From Leadbetterella byssophila_A (lineage in GTDB: Bacteria; Bacteroidota; Bacteroidia; Cytophagales; Spirosomataceae): a stretch of 64,000 nt of DNA. Below the pieces are notes generated by a model that did not search any database, was not told where the DNA came from, and saw only the letters and a program-made list of their open reading frames with translations. Shown here piece by piece: positions 25,116 to 34,152 of the stretch. The stretch spans positions 1 to 64,000 of the forward strand of contig JBEBRR010000018.1 of NCBI GenBank assembly GCA_040394735.1. Reading direction: 5' to 3'. The position numbers were made by a program, and so were the translations under genes. Every line of letters begins with the position of its first letter. The stretch's first letter is position 1.

Positions 25116-25298
25116 ATGGCAAAGAAAGGAAACAGGGTTCAAGTGATACTGGAATGTACTGAGCATAAGACTTCAGGAGTACCCGGAATGTCCAGATATA
25201 TCACCACCAAGAACCGTAAGAACACTACTGCAAGGCTGGAGTTGAAAAAATACAACCCTATCCTGAGAAAAGTTACCGTTCATAAAGAAATCAAATAA
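25116..25298 (+). CDS. rpmG: 50S ribosomal protein L33
   Basis: A 60-residue bL33 protein of the large subunit, with MAKKGNRVQVILECTEHK at the start and the conserved SRYITTKNRKNT and PILRKVTVHKEIK near the end. It is a form without the zinc cysteine pairs: only one cysteine remains. It leads a two-gene unit with the DUF4295 gene 19 bases on. In most Bacteroidota L28 (rpmB) precedes it and ftsY follows the pair; neither is here. Confidence 0.96.
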   Translation: MAKKGNRVQVILECTEHKTSGVPGMSRYITTKNRKNTTARLELKKYNPILRKVTVHKEIK

Positions 25299-25317
25299 TC
25301 TGAAATAGAATAAAGAC

Positions 25318-25470
25318 ATGGCAAAGAAAGTAGTTGCGACCCTTAGGGACAAATCCGCTTTGAAGAGCTTCGCTAAAGTGATCAAAGCCGTTAAATCTGA
25401 CAAAACAGGAGCATATACCTTTAAAGAAGAAATGGTTGCTGCGGATAACGTAGCCGACGCTTTAAAGTAA
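25318..25470 (+). CDS. DUF4295 protein
   Basis: A 50-residue basic protein beginning MAKKVVATLRDKSALKSFAK and ending NVADALK belongs to DUF4295, a small family found in Bacteroidota next to L33. The constant pairing with ribosomal genes suggests a ribosome-linked function, but none is established to my knowledge. It follows rpmG by 19 bases and shares its promoter. It is complete, with ATG and TAA. Confidence 0.9.
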   Translation: MAKKVVATLRDKSALKSFAKVIKAVKSDKTGAYTFKEEMVAADNVADALK

Positions 25471-25534
25471 TTTTACTCCTTTGAATATAATATAGCCTTG
25501 CCGGTAACGGTTAAGGCTTTTTGTTTTATCCCTC

Positions 25535-25930
25535 ATGCCTCTTCCTATTTTCACCCAAACCCGCATCATCTCCGAAGCTGATCTCGATGATATGCAGCAT
25601 GTCAACAACGTGGTGTACCTGCAGTTCCTGCAGGAGGTAGCCACCACCCATTGGAATGCCCTTGCGCCTCAGGATATCAGAGACCAGGTAAAATGGGTGG
25701 TACGGAAGCACGAGATTGAATATTTTTACCCCGCACGGCTCCACGATCGCATCGAGCTTGTTACCTGGGTAAGTTCCGCCGCAGGCGTAAGCAGTGAACG
25801 CTGTTACGAGATCCGCCTGGAAGGGAAGACCATTGTCAAGGCCCGAACTCTCTGGATCGCCGTAGATCCGGTAACTCAAAAGCCCCTCCGTATTTCTGAA
25901 GCTGTAAAGCAATTATTCAGACTGCAATAA
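25535..25930 (+). CDS. Acyl-CoA thioesterase, hotdog fold
   Basis: A 131-residue single-domain hotdog protein of the 4-hydroxybenzoyl-CoA thioesterase/YbgC type, which hydrolyses acyl-CoA esters. The active-site stretch is SEADLDDMQHVNNVVYLQFL, with the Asp and the HVNN pattern of the family, followed by the HEIEYFYPARLHDRIEL strand pair. The ATG at 25535 gives the expected N-terminus. Substrate cannot be inferred. It lies 64 bases after DUF4295 on the same strand and could be read through from that unit; it ends before a convergent terminator. Confidence 0.88.
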   Translation: MPLPIFTQTRIISEADLDDMQHVNNVVYLQFLQEVATTHWNALAPQDIRDQVKWVVRKHEIEYFYPARLHDRIELVTWVSSAAGVSSERCYEIRLEGKTIVKARTLWIAVDPVTQKPLRISEAVKQLFRLQ

Positions 25931-25954
25931 AGAAGATCTCCGGCCGGTTGCTCT

Positions 25955-25993
25955 CAAAAAAACGCAGAGCCCCCCTTTTCAGGAGACTCTGCG
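25955..25993 (-). terminator. Terminator of the TonB-dependent receptor gene
   Basis: On the minus strand CGCAGAG and CTCTGCG (25987-25993 and 25963-25969) form a 7-base-pair stem, with further C-G pairs inside, followed by seven T residues. It lies 46 bases after the receptor stop. Confidence 0.85.
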
Positions 25994-26039
25994 AAACCAT
26001 TATCTGATATTTACGGCTATCTGCCGGATCAGCAATTCA

Positions 26040-29000
26040 TTAACGGTTAAACAACTGGTCAAACGTAAGCGACACGTAATAGGTACTGCCCACCATTGCA
26101 CTACCGAACGCCTGGAAGTAAGGCTTACCGCCCAGGTTGGTCCCTCCCACTTTCAGAATAGATTTGATAGAAGGCAGCTTGGCGCTTATCTGCGCATCCA
26201 CGTTGGTAATGGCCGGTACCTGCGAGTTGGTAAAGAATGCCTGGCTGGCGTCTGTCGGTGTGCCAAAGCTTGCTTCCCACAGGAACTCGGTCTGGTGACG
26301 AAGGTTCACGTTAAACCCGAATTTATCACCGCTTCCGATCCGCTTACCGAACGAAACATTGTAGGTATACTCCGGCGAGTTAAAACCTGCGTACTGCTGC
26401 TCAGGTGACTCCTCAAAACCATTGAGCTTATTATGCGATATATTGATACCGGCGTTATACCCCTTATTAAAGGAGTAATTCAACGCGGCCGCCCATCCGT
26501 AAACCGTGATCACTTTCTCGGTATTGGACGGACGTGAGTACCCGTCATATAATCCCGCTCCGATTCCGGATTCAATCGGAAGTCCGGGCACTGCAGGCGA
26601 GGGAGCGCTAGGCACAACAATCGTGGTTCCGCCGATGTAGTTCTCATACTTGCTGAAATAATAGTAGGCATCCACAAACAATTTTTTGGCGATGAGACCC
26701 TTATATCCTATCTCATACGAGGTGATCTTCTCAGGTTTCAATGCCTTGGCCTGGTACTTCGGCAGGGCGGCCACACCATAGGCCGGAGCCAGCTGACCCG
26801 TAACCGTAGCCATATTAGCCTGAAGGGCTCCGGGCAATTGGGCATTGACATTGCTGGTAATTGCCGCGGCAACCTGCGCATTAACATTGTCGCCAATGGT
26901 CTTCTTAACACCGTCTGTAGCCATCTGTACGCCAACCTGCTGTTGAATTACGGCCTCTTTCTGTGACTCCGGAATCTGCCCTGCAGCTATCGCAGCTTCC
27001 ACCTGCGCAGTCACCTGTGCCGTTACCTGCGCCTGTACAGCAGCCGTCACCGCCTGGGTAATCATAGGCCGCTGAGCATTAACCGCTGCGGTCACCGCCT
27101 GGGTAACATTTTGCTCGATCACCACCCGTGCATGCTGCTGGGCCTTCTCCATAATGCTGGCCTGAGTGGCAGCATCGAAATAGTTCAGGCCCTGTGCGCT
27201 GAACTGATCCAGCGTATATTTGGTAATTCCTCCCACCAGGTTATAGGCCTGAATTTTATCAAATTCCGGCAGGCCACCGATCAGGGTTCCTTGCGGGGTC
27301 TTCAGGTTGATGTACTGATTCTGGGTGGTGGGTATCCGGAAACCGGTCTGGTAGGAAAGCCGGATATTGTTATCCCCAAAAGAGAAGATACCGGATAAAC
27401 GGGGAGAAAACTGTCCGTCGAAATTCTGGTTCTTATCATACCGCACTGATCCCACCAGGCGGAAATGATCGTTAAAAAACCCTTTCCCGGCCTGCACATA
27501 CGCACCGTATTCATTGATCCCGATCCTTCCGTCACGGCCTTCAGCCATATCGTTAAACAAAGTACCATCCGACCGCAGGTTATACACCCGGTAATTTCCT
27601 CCTACCATCAGGTCCATAAAGGAGATCTGGTTTTTGAAGTTGTACAAGCCTTCAAAATGCACCAGGTTTGATTTGTCCAGGAAACCTCCGCCGCCTTCAA
27701 CGATAGGAATATTATTAAATTTCTCGGCCCGGTCTTTCAGATCCTGGCCGGTAGGCAGGCCGGTATCTGCAGCACCCCGGGCTGCCAGATGCGCCTGGTC
27801 GGTGCTCGCACCGGTCTGAAGCGCCTTCATATAGGCGCCTACATATTCCCCGAACCAAAGCGGATGGGCCTTCACATCATTTAACAGCTGTACGGCCGAC
27901 AACCCCAGAAAGGCCGACTTACCTGAATTCTCACGCGTGGTATAGGCTCTCAGGTTGAAATTATCCCCTCTCAGCTCCAGTTTGGCCTGGCTGATGCTGA
28001 AGTCTTTCAGTGAGTAACGCCCCGTACCGGTATATAAGGTGGAACCATAACCGTAATTATACTGGCCGATCAGCTCCACCTTTTCCGTAGGCCGGTAATG
28101 CAGGGCCAGGTTGGTTTTGAAAGAATGCGTTTCATTATCTACCATATCCGACTCGATAAAGCCCGTACGGCTCACCGTCTGATTAGGTACCAGGGCAGCC
28201 GCTTCAGGGCTCATCAAACCTGCAGCTACCAGACCCGCAGCTACGGTTTTCATATTGGCTGACACCTCATCACCATAAACATTCAGACCGTTATAATCCA
28301 GGTCTACTCCCTGGCCCCGCTTCCCGTTTTCTATTCCGCCCACATTCAGGTTAGCGAAATTCCGTGCCTGCCAGTCCTGGGCAGTCAGATAAGACAGGTT
28401 CACCTTAAAGGCAACTTTGTCATTAAATGCCTTGGCATACCGCACAGAGGCATCATAAAACGGCGTGGTAGGCTTGGTACGGCCTTCCTCATGCATAATA
28501 CCGCCCCGGACATTAGCGCTTACTCCCTGGTACAGGAAAGGGCTTTTGGAGTTCATCAGGATCAGTCCGTTGATAGCATTGGGTCCATAGAGCGCAGAGG
28601 CCGCTCCCGGCAGGATTTCCACTGACTCCACGTCCAGCTCCGGCATTCCTACAATGTTATCCACCGCAAAGTTCAGCGCCGGTGACATATTGTCCATCCC
28701 GTCGATCATCTGAACCACCCGCGGGTTACCCGTGGAACCGAAGCCCCGCATATTGATGGATTTGAACAGCAGGCCCTGGGTAGTCAGGTTGATTCCCTTC
28801 ATATTCCCCATTGCATCATAGAAATTAGGAGAGGTAGTCTCCCGGATTGTCCGCAGGTCGATCTTCTCTACGGTCACCGGCGACTTCATCTCACTTTCCG
28901 CTACCCGCGAAGCCGAAACCACAATTTCCTGACCCAGGATACTCTGATCTTCCAGAGAAACCATAATATTGGCACCGGACCGGTCTACCCGTACTTCCTG

Positions 29001-29255
29001 CGGCTTATAGCCTACCGAAGAGATCACCAGGTCAAACGGAGGCGGAGTGCTGGTACTTAACCTGAATTTTCCGTGAATATCCGTAATGGTACCGATCACT
29101 TTTCCCTTTACCTGCACACTAACTCCCACAAGAGGTTCTTTTGTTTTCGCATCTTCTATCGTACCCGTAACTTCCGTTTGCCCATAAGTAAATGCCGTTC
29201 CCGATAAAAAGAAGCAGATCACCAGCAGCAATCTGCAGTGTAGAATTTTACTCAT
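26040..29255 (-). CDS. TonB-dependent outer-membrane receptor with CarboxypepD_reg domain
   Basis: A 1071-residue outer-membrane active transporter. A signal peptide ending in TYGQ is followed by a carboxypeptidase-regulatory-like domain (about 28-110), a TonB plug (about 120-235, with MINGLILMNSK-type strand NAINGLILMN), and a 22-strand barrel that ends in a final FNR after SLTFDQL. No SusD gene is beside it, so it is not a standard Sus pair; the ligand is unknown. An unusual insert at about 705-830 is almost wholly Ala, Gln, Val, Thr and Ile, with repeats such as AQVTAQVTAQVEAA, likely helical and surface-exposed. A terminator follows. The N-terminus is standard. Confidence 0.92.
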   Translation of the reverse strand: MSKILHCRLLLVICFFLSGTAFTYGQTEVTGTIEDAKTKEPLVGVSVQVKGKVIGTITDIHGKFRLSTSTPPPFDLVISSVGYKPQEVRVDRSGANIMVSLEDQSILGQEIVVSASRVAESEMKSPVTVEKIDLRTIRETTSPNFYDAMGNMKGINLTTQGLLFKSINMRGFGSTGNPRVVQMIDGMDNMSPALNFAVDNIVGMPELDVESVEILPGAASALYGPNAINGLILMNSKSPFLYQGVSANVRGGIMHEEGRTKPTTPFYDASVRYAKAFNDKVAFKVNLSYLTAQDWQARNFANLNVGGIENGKRGQGVDLDYNGLNVYGDEVSANMKTVAAGLVAAGLMSPEAAALVPNQTVSRTGFIESDMVDNETHSFKTNLALHYRPTEKVELIGQYNYGYGSTLYTGTGRYSLKDFSISQAKLELRGDNFNLRAYTTRENSGKSAFLGLSAVQLLNDVKAHPLWFGEYVGAYMKALQTGASTDQAHLAARGAADTGLPTGQDLKDRAEKFNNIPIVEGGGGFLDKSNLVHFEGLYNFKNQISFMDLMVGGNYRVYNLRSDGTLFNDMAEGRDGRIGINEYGAYVQAGKGFFNDHFRLVGSVRYDKNQNFDGQFSPRLSGIFSFGDNNIRLSYQTGFRIPTTQNQYINLKTPQGTLIGGLPEFDKIQAYNLVGGITKYTLDQFSAQGLNYFDAATQASIMEKAQQHARVVIEQNVTQAVTAAVNAQRPMITQAVTAAVQAQVTAQVTAQVEAAIAAGQIPESQKEAVIQQQVGVQMATDGVKKTIGDNVNAQVAAAITSNVNAQLPGALQANMATVTGQLAPAYGVAALPKYQAKALKPEKITSYEIGYKGLIAKKLFVDAYYYFSKYENYIGGTTIVVPSAPSPAVPGLPIESGIGAGLYDGYSRPSNTEKVITVYGWAAALNYSFNKGYNAGINISHNKLNGFEESPEQQYAGFNSPEYTYNVSFGKRIGSGDKFGFNVNLRHQTEFLWEASFGTPTDASQAFFTNSQVPAITNVDAQISAKLPSIKSILKVGGTNLGGKPYFQAFGSAMVGSTYYVSLTFDQLFNR

Positions 29256-29409
29256 AATAATTTATTGATAAGGTTTCTCTATTTTTTACACAATTATAGA
29301 AACTAAAAACTATTTAAATACAATTTTTTAGCCAAAAATTACAAATAATTTATATATACTGCAGGGAAGCTGCTGCGGGGTAGGAACAACCGTATCCGGG
29401 GGGCTCCGG

Positions 29410-29910
29410 TCAGAACAGAACTTTGATGAAATGAATGGCTACGGTCTGGAGAAAACCGGCCAGGAGACCACATACCAGCATCTTTTGGAGAATCTCCCGC
29501 TTGGGAACGCGGAAGCTTAAAGCAATAAAGGTACCCAGTATGGGAGTAAATAAAAAAGGGGTCAGAAAAGCCACGCCCCACAGACCGAGACGGCTCTTTA
29601 CCGTTACCGCCAGGCGGGTGGTTTTACTGAATAATTTGCGGGGTCTTCTCCGGAATATCTTTTTCAACCATGAAGAATCTCCCAGGTGCCGGAAAAAGCC
29701 CGTCATACGCTGAAACCATGCAAACGTGGAGAAACGTTTTACCAGATTGCTGCCGTAGGTGATCAGGAAAACCGTCAGCATCATACCGGCGGCAGAACAA
29801 ACAGCCGTTTCCACCAGTGATAGGCCCATGGCAATACCGGCTACAGGCCCACCCACAAATTTAAAAGTGGAGGCCAACGCTACTGCTATATATTCTGAAA
29901 CCGGATCCAT
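29410..29910 (-). CDS. Small conserved membrane protein
   Basis: The start is placed at the ATG at 29910 (MDPVSEYIAVALASTFKF) rather than the longer open frame at 29940. The 166-residue product has about four hydrophobic segments: near 5-30, 35-60, 108-135 and 140-162, with a basic loop (RRRPRKLFSKTTRL) between. The pattern of two helix pairs with Pro in the third (FLTPFLFTPILGTF) recalls small-multidrug-export or DedA-related proteins, but I cannot name the family. It stands alone, downstream of the PadR gene's divergent region. Confidence 0.6.
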   Translation of the reverse strand: MDPVSEYIAVALASTFKFVGGPVAGIAMGLSLVETAVCSAAGMMLTVFLITYGSNLVKRFSTFAWFQRMTGFFRHLGDSSWLKKIFRRRPRKLFSKTTRLAVTVKSRLGLWGVAFLTPFLFTPILGTFIALSFRVPKREILQKMLVCGLLAGFLQTVAIHFIKVLF

Positions 29911-29987
29911 GAACCTGTGTAACAACAGGCTGTAGCACAAAATTCCCGATAATTTTCAGAATCGAAAAAAATATTTCGCCAAGTATC

Positions 29988-30017
29988 TTGCATTACAAAG
30001 TACTGTGTTTATATTTG
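29988..30017 (+). promoter_or_regulatory. Promoter of the PadR-PspC unit
   Basis: TTG (29988-29990), 19 bases, TATATTTG (30010-30017): a full consensus match. The ATG is 51 bases downstream, leaving room for an operator; no clear dyad was seen in the leader. Confidence 0.75.
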
Positions 30018-30068
30018 TAGCGAAAAAGCTATTACTCACTTTTTACTTACTTAAAATAAAGTGTTATC

Positions 30069-30404
30069 ATGAATTTAGAAAATGCACAGGTACAAATGCG
30101 GAAAGGCATTCTGGAATACTGCATTTTACAGATTATTTCCAGAGGGGAAGTGTATGCCTCCGAAATACTGGAAGAACTCCTGGCCGCCAGGATAATGGTA
30201 GTGGAAGGTACACTGTACCCGCTGCTTACCCGTCTGAAAAATGCTGAACTCCTGGATTATAAATGGATCGAATCCTCATCCGGACCTCCACGAAAATATT
30301 ATATCTTAACTGAAAAAGGACTTGCTTTCTTAGGCGAATTATCCCTTACCTGGGACGAGTTATCATCATCTGTCAACTCTATTATTGCCAAATCCAAAAA
30401 ATAA
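30069..30404 (+). CDS. PadR family transcriptional regulator
   Basis: A 111-residue winged-helix repressor of the PadR family (short, PadR-s2 type). The wing and recognition helix are in VVEGTLYPLLTRLKNAELLDYKW, and the beta-wing in SGPPRKYYILTEKG, which are the family hallmarks. It is followed after four bases by a PspC-domain gene, and this pair is common in Bacteroidota, where the regulator is thought to control its own operon in response to envelope stress. The effector is unknown. Confidence 0.93.
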   Translation: MNLENAQVQMRKGILEYCILQIISRGEVYASEILEELLAARIMVVEGTLYPLLTRLKNAELLDYKWIESSSGPPRKYYILTEKGLAFLGELSLTWDELSSSVNSIIAKSKK

Positions 30405-30408
30405 GATT

Positions 30409-32805
30409 ATGAAAAAGACATTACAAATCAATATAGGAGGATTCTTCTTTACCATAGAAGAAGAAGCTTACCATAAGCTCAACCATTACCTGAGCTCCCT
30501 GAGAACCTATTTTTCAAGTTATGAAAGCTGTGATGAGATCGTACAGGATATTGAAGCGCGGATAGCCGAAAAATTCTTTGAAAAGCACTCGGCTTCCGGT
30601 ATTATTGAAAACGACGACGTGGACCGGATCATTACCTCCATGGGCTCTGTATCTGATTTTGAAGCGGTAAAAGAAGAAGAAGATCTTCACTCTGCACCAA
30701 GAACGGAGGAGCCTTCCTTCCAGACGGAACCTCCCCTTGTCAGCGGACTTTACCGCGACGGGAAGCGGAAAGCCCTGGGCGGAGTACTGGCAGGTATTGC
30801 GCACAAATATAAATTTGATGTGGTATGGGCCCGGATCATCTTCCTCGTATTCACACTGGGCCTGATCGGCGAAGGCATAGGCCCCGGACTCATCCTTATC
30901 TACCTGATATGCTGGGTGGTTATGCCGGTTCGCAATGACCTGGAAGATAACCCTTCGGTCAGGAAATTTTACCGTAATCCTGATGACAAGGTCATCGGTG
31001 GTGTGGCTTCGGGCCTTGCCTCTTTCCTGAAACTCGACGTGAAGATTGTCCGCATCATCTTTGTGATATCCGGCTTCATGGTCATCGGCATTATTCTTTA
31101 TCTGCTTTTATGGATCGTAGCGCCACTGGCGCATTCTGTTACCCAGAAACTTCAGCTGGAAGGCCAGCCGGTGACCATTCAGAACATTGAGAAATCCGTA
31201 CGGATAAAAGAGGGCGAACAACCGGTAAAAACCGAAAGTGCCCTGTCCAGGATCCTGCTTTTCCCCTTCCGCCTGATCGGCCTGTTCTTCACTTTCCTCG
31301 GAAAACTGGTACGTCCTTTCGGAACGCTGCTCAAAATTCTGGCCGGTGTCATGCTGATCTTCCTCGGAATATCGGTGGCGTTTACTGCACTGGTGGGACT
31401 GGGTGCCTTCTTTGGCCTCTTAAATTCTTACCAGTGGATTCATACCGGTCACCTGGAATTCGACCGAGTTATTGCTGAAATACCGCCATTGGGAGGAATC
31501 TTTGCCTTCTTCACGGTGTTCATTCCGGGACTTGCTTTTATCTTTACCGGTACCATGCTGATTGTAGGAAAAGCCATAGGCAACCGGAATTTCTGGCTGA
31601 CCCTGCTGCTGCTGTGGTTCACCGGCATTGTGGGAGCCGTATCTGTCGGCACCAAATACTCCCTGAACTTTGCCAACCGCGAAACCGTGCAGGCCGAACA
31701 GTCTTTTGCATTGCCCAAAGACGAAGTGCTGGTACTGGACGCCAAAAGCTCCGAAACATACCGGAACGGGTCCCGCCCCGACTTTTCGCTGAGTGGCACC
31801 AACATGAACCAGGTGTATATTATAAAAACTGCAAAATCAAACGGGCCTACCTCACGGGAAGCAAAAAGGTTTGCAGAGAATGTGAGCTACTCCGTTACAC
31901 AGGCAGGCCAGGTTATCACCTTTGACAATAACTTTACTGTAAAGGATGGCGATCCCTTCCGTGACCAGTCGGTAAGGCTGGAGATCGAAATTCCCAAAGG
32001 TACACGCTTCCGGTTCACCAAACGCTACATTGATGCCTTCGGACATCCCTGGAGCATAAGAAATGCAGGCTTTAACTATGACTATTCAGGCAATAACACC
32101 TTCGTGATCAACGACAATAACGAGATCCAGTGCCTGGATTGTCCTGAAAGCGATCCTTATGAAAACGTGGAACGCAACTTTGAGGATGAGGCCTTTGGCC
32201 GCGACTTTGAAAACTGGGAAAACCGTCCCCATAATTCAGTCATCAAACCGGGGTCTCCCATTGACAGGGTGGAAATCGGAGAGAAGTTCAGGATCCTGCT
32301 GGTGAAGGCAGATTCTACCTCGGTCATCCTCTATTCCAATCAAGAAAATAACATTAATGATACTCACGTTCGTGTGGTGAACGGCAAGCTGACAGTAAAC
32401 TACCGTGACCCTTTCAAAAAGCACGATAGTGAAACCCTTATATTTATCAGCACACCCCATATCTCCGAGGTAGCGGTGGAAAACGGGGCTATCCTGAAGA
32501 TGTACGGATTTGAAAATATCACGAAAGCCGGTATTTCCGTCTCGGAAAACAGCAAAGCTGCCATCCATATGAATGCCCGGACCCTGACACTGAATATTGC
32601 AGACGGGTCAAACGTACTGCTCCGTGGTCAGATTGACGACCTGAAGGCCACCGTTTCCGATCGGAGCTTACTGAAAGCGCAGCAGGCAAAAGTCACCAAT
32701 GCTGCCATCACCACCACTTCTTCCAGCGTGGCCGAACTGGGCAAGGTAAGAAACAAAACATTTAAGTCAGAAAAAGACTCTATCATTAAAGACGAAGAGA
32801 ATTAA
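30409..32805 (+). CDS. PspC domain membrane protein with C-terminal DUF2807-like domain
   Basis: The start is the ATG at 30409 (MKKTLQINIGGFFFTIEEEA), four bases after the PadR stop, giving 798 residues; an upstream ATG at 30385 lies inside padR. A cytoplasmic N-terminal domain of about 110 residues is followed by two tandem PspC domains (about 113-172 and 185-242), each with the RxxGGVxxGxA motif, then several more membrane helices up to about 425. The C-terminal half (about 600-790) is a periplasmic beta-helix-like DUF2807 region. PspC is the membrane sensor of the phage-shock response. This large fusion with padR is a known Bacteroidota arrangement; the signal is not established. Confidence 0.88.
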   Translation: MKKTLQINIGGFFFTIEEEAYHKLNHYLSSLRTYFSSYESCDEIVQDIEARIAEKFFEKHSASGIIENDDVDRIITSMGSVSDFEAVKEEEDLHSAPRTEEPSFQTEPPLVSGLYRDGKRKALGGVLAGIAHKYKFDVVWARIIFLVFTLGLIGEGIGPGLILIYLICWVVMPVRNDLEDNPSVRKFYRNPDDKVIGGVASGLASFLKLDVKIVRIIFVISGFMVIGIILYLLLWIVAPLAHSVTQKLQLEGQPVTIQNIEKSVRIKEGEQPVKTESALSRILLFPFRLIGLFFTFLGKLVRPFGTLLKILAGVMLIFLGISVAFTALVGLGAFFGLLNSYQWIHTGHLEFDRVIAEIPPLGGIFAFFTVFIPGLAFIFTGTMLIVGKAIGNRNFWLTLLLLWFTGIVGAVSVGTKYSLNFANRETVQAEQSFALPKDEVLVLDAKSSETYRNGSRPDFSLSGTNMNQVYIIKTAKSNGPTSREAKRFAENVSYSVTQAGQVITFDNNFTVKDGDPFRDQSVRLEIEIPKGTRFRFTKRYIDAFGHPWSIRNAGFNYDYSGNNTFVINDNNEIQCLDCPESDPYENVERNFEDEAFGRDFENWENRPHNSVIKPGSPIDRVEIGEKFRILLVKADSTSVILYSNQENNINDTHVRVVNGKLTVNYRDPFKKHDSETLIFISTPHISEVAVENGAILKMYGFENITKAGISVSENSKAAIHMNARTLTLNIADGSNVLLRGQIDDLKATVSDRSLLKAQQAKVTNAAITTTSSSVAELGKVRNKTFKSEKDSIIKDEEN

Positions 32806-32831
32806 TTGTATAGTGTTAGAATGATTGAAAA

Positions 32832-32861
32832 ACAGGGGTGGTTTCATCCCTGTTTTTTTTT
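32832..32861. terminator. Bidirectional terminator after pspC and the thiamine operon
   Basis: A 9-base-pair stem (ACAGGGGTG with CATCCCTGT, one G-U) with a GTTT loop is followed by nine T residues on the plus strand and preceded by five A residues, so it works for both converging units. It reaches the HAD stop codon. Confidence 0.85.
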
Positions 32862-33511
32862 CATGACGTAAGGCTATTCCTGAAATCCGTTATTACAAAA
32901 TGGGCCGCTTCAAATGAGAGCCCCTCCCTACCATTAGTAAATGCCGCCACAGTCATTCCTGCATTTCGGGCAGACAACATTCCTGAGACCGAATCTTCTA
33001 TAGCCAGGCATTCGCCCGGATGTATGTTTAATTTCCGGGCGGTGGTCAGGTAAACATCCGGGTGGGGCTTACCCTGCAGCTCAAATTCCACGGAAGAAAC
33101 GGCATCAAACAAATGGGCCGTTTCCGTCACTTTTAATACTACCGGAATAAGCTTTTCAGGTGCATTCGTAGCTAAACCTATTTTCAGGTTTCGCGACCGG
33201 AGCTCTTCTATATAGGCCTTTATACCGCTGATGACACAATCTTCGGAAGAAATTAAACGCATCACCTCCTCCACTACACCTTGCTCCGCTTCATCAAGTG
33301 TCTTTCCTTTCCAGGGAAATTTTTCATACCAGAACCGGGATACTTCCCTTGTTGTCATGGATTGGGTATAAACGCTCCACTCATCGGTCACATTTACCCC
33401 CAACGCCGTGAATACTTCATACTCCGCCTGTTTCCAGAATTTTTCACTGTCTACCAAAACGCCGTCCATATCAAAAATGACAGCTTTCTTTCCTTTTAAC
33501 ATTACTTCCAT
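32861..33511 (-). CDS. HAD-like phosphatase, last gene of thiamine operon
   Basis: A 216-residue haloacid-dehalogenase-like phosphatase, beta-phosphoglucomutase/HxpB subgroup, with nucleophile motif IFDMDGVLVDS, motif II LATNAP, the lysine in GKPHPDVYL and the acidic IEDSVSGMLSA. It overlaps tenA by ten bases, so it belongs to the thiamine operon. In plants the TH2 protein fuses TenA to an HAD phosphatase that removes phosphate from thiamine monophosphate; the same two domains are adjacent here. A role as thiamine monophosphate phosphatase is therefore a reasoned inference, not shown. A second ATG three codons in is possible. Generic sugar phosphatase activity is the alternative. Confidence 0.82.
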   Translation of the reverse strand: MEVMLKGKKAVIFDMDGVLVDSEKFWKQAEYEVFTALGVNVTDEWSVYTQSMTTREVSRFWYEKFPWKGKTLDEAEQGVVEEVMRLISSEDCVISGIKAYIEELRSRNLKIGLATNAPEKLIPVVLKVTETAHLFDAVSSVEFELQGKPHPDVYLTTARKLNIHPGECLAIEDSVSGMLSARNAGMTVAAFTNGREGLSFEAAHFVITDFRNSLTS

Positions 33512-34152
33512 ACGGTCAGGTGATAAGCGGCATTCCAGAAATCATACTCCAGGCGAGATGCCGTGATAAAGGCTTCTGTCATCTTCTGTCTCGCAGCCAC
33601 CGTGGCATTTTCGGCAGCCCGGTCGCATATATCGATCGCATTCTGTACAGCTATCCCAAATTCATCTCCTGCATACGTTTCTATCCATCGCTGATAAGGA
33701 TTGCCGGCAGACCGGTGGCGGGCATAAATAAAATCTCCCACCTTTTTATAAATCCAGAAGCAGGGCAATGTGGCCGCCATTCCTGTTTCCACAGCATCAA
33801 ACGCCGCAGTGCTTCTCAGAAAATGAATATAATGGTGACAGGCCGGCTGCGGAATCCCTTTCCCATCAATTCCGAAATCTTCAAAATACGATTTGTGCAG
33901 CGCATTCTCCACTACAATGGCATTCTCTGCAAATCGGATATAGGTCAATGCCTCCCCGATAGAGTACGCTTTGGCCCCGATAAAAGCAAGCGCCCTTCCG
34001 AAATGCTCCAGGTACAGGGAGTCCTGGGCCATATAAAACTGAAATTTTTCCCCGGGAAGATCTCCACTGGCCAACTCCCCGATAAAGGGCATTTCCAGTA
34101 TAGATTCATAAATCTTCGCCACAGACTGCCAGGCATACTCAGACCATTTCAT
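33502..34152 (-). CDS. tenA: Aminopyrimidine aminohydrolase TenA
   Basis: TenA, 216 residues, hydrolyses degraded thiamine or the aminopyrimidine it releases, recycling the pyrimidine for thiamine synthesis. The fold is all helical; the catalytic cysteine is in LPCFWIYKKVG and the conserved tyrosine and glutamate are in YAGDEFG and ASRLEYDFW. All are present, which marks the TenA_C (classic) form. It overlaps thiD by 14 bases and the HAD gene by ten. With thiD, thiE and thiM it makes a salvage route that does not need the de novo genes thiC and thiG. Confidence 0.93.
   Translation of the reverse strand: MKWSEYAWQSVAKIYESILEMPFIGELASGDLPGEKFQFYMAQDSLYLEHFGRALAFIGAKAYSIGEALTYIRFAENAIVVENALHKSYFEDFGIDGKGIPQPACHHYIHFLRSTAAFDAVETGMAATLPCFWIYKKVGDFIYARHRSAGNPYQRWIETYAGDEFGIAVQNAIDICDRAAENATVAARQKMTEAFITASRLEYDFWNAAYHLTVWK

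Noticed and set aside
26040..29255. SusC-SusD nutrient uptake pair.
   Set aside because: The receptor has the regulatory and plug domains, but no SusD-like lipoprotein is next to it.
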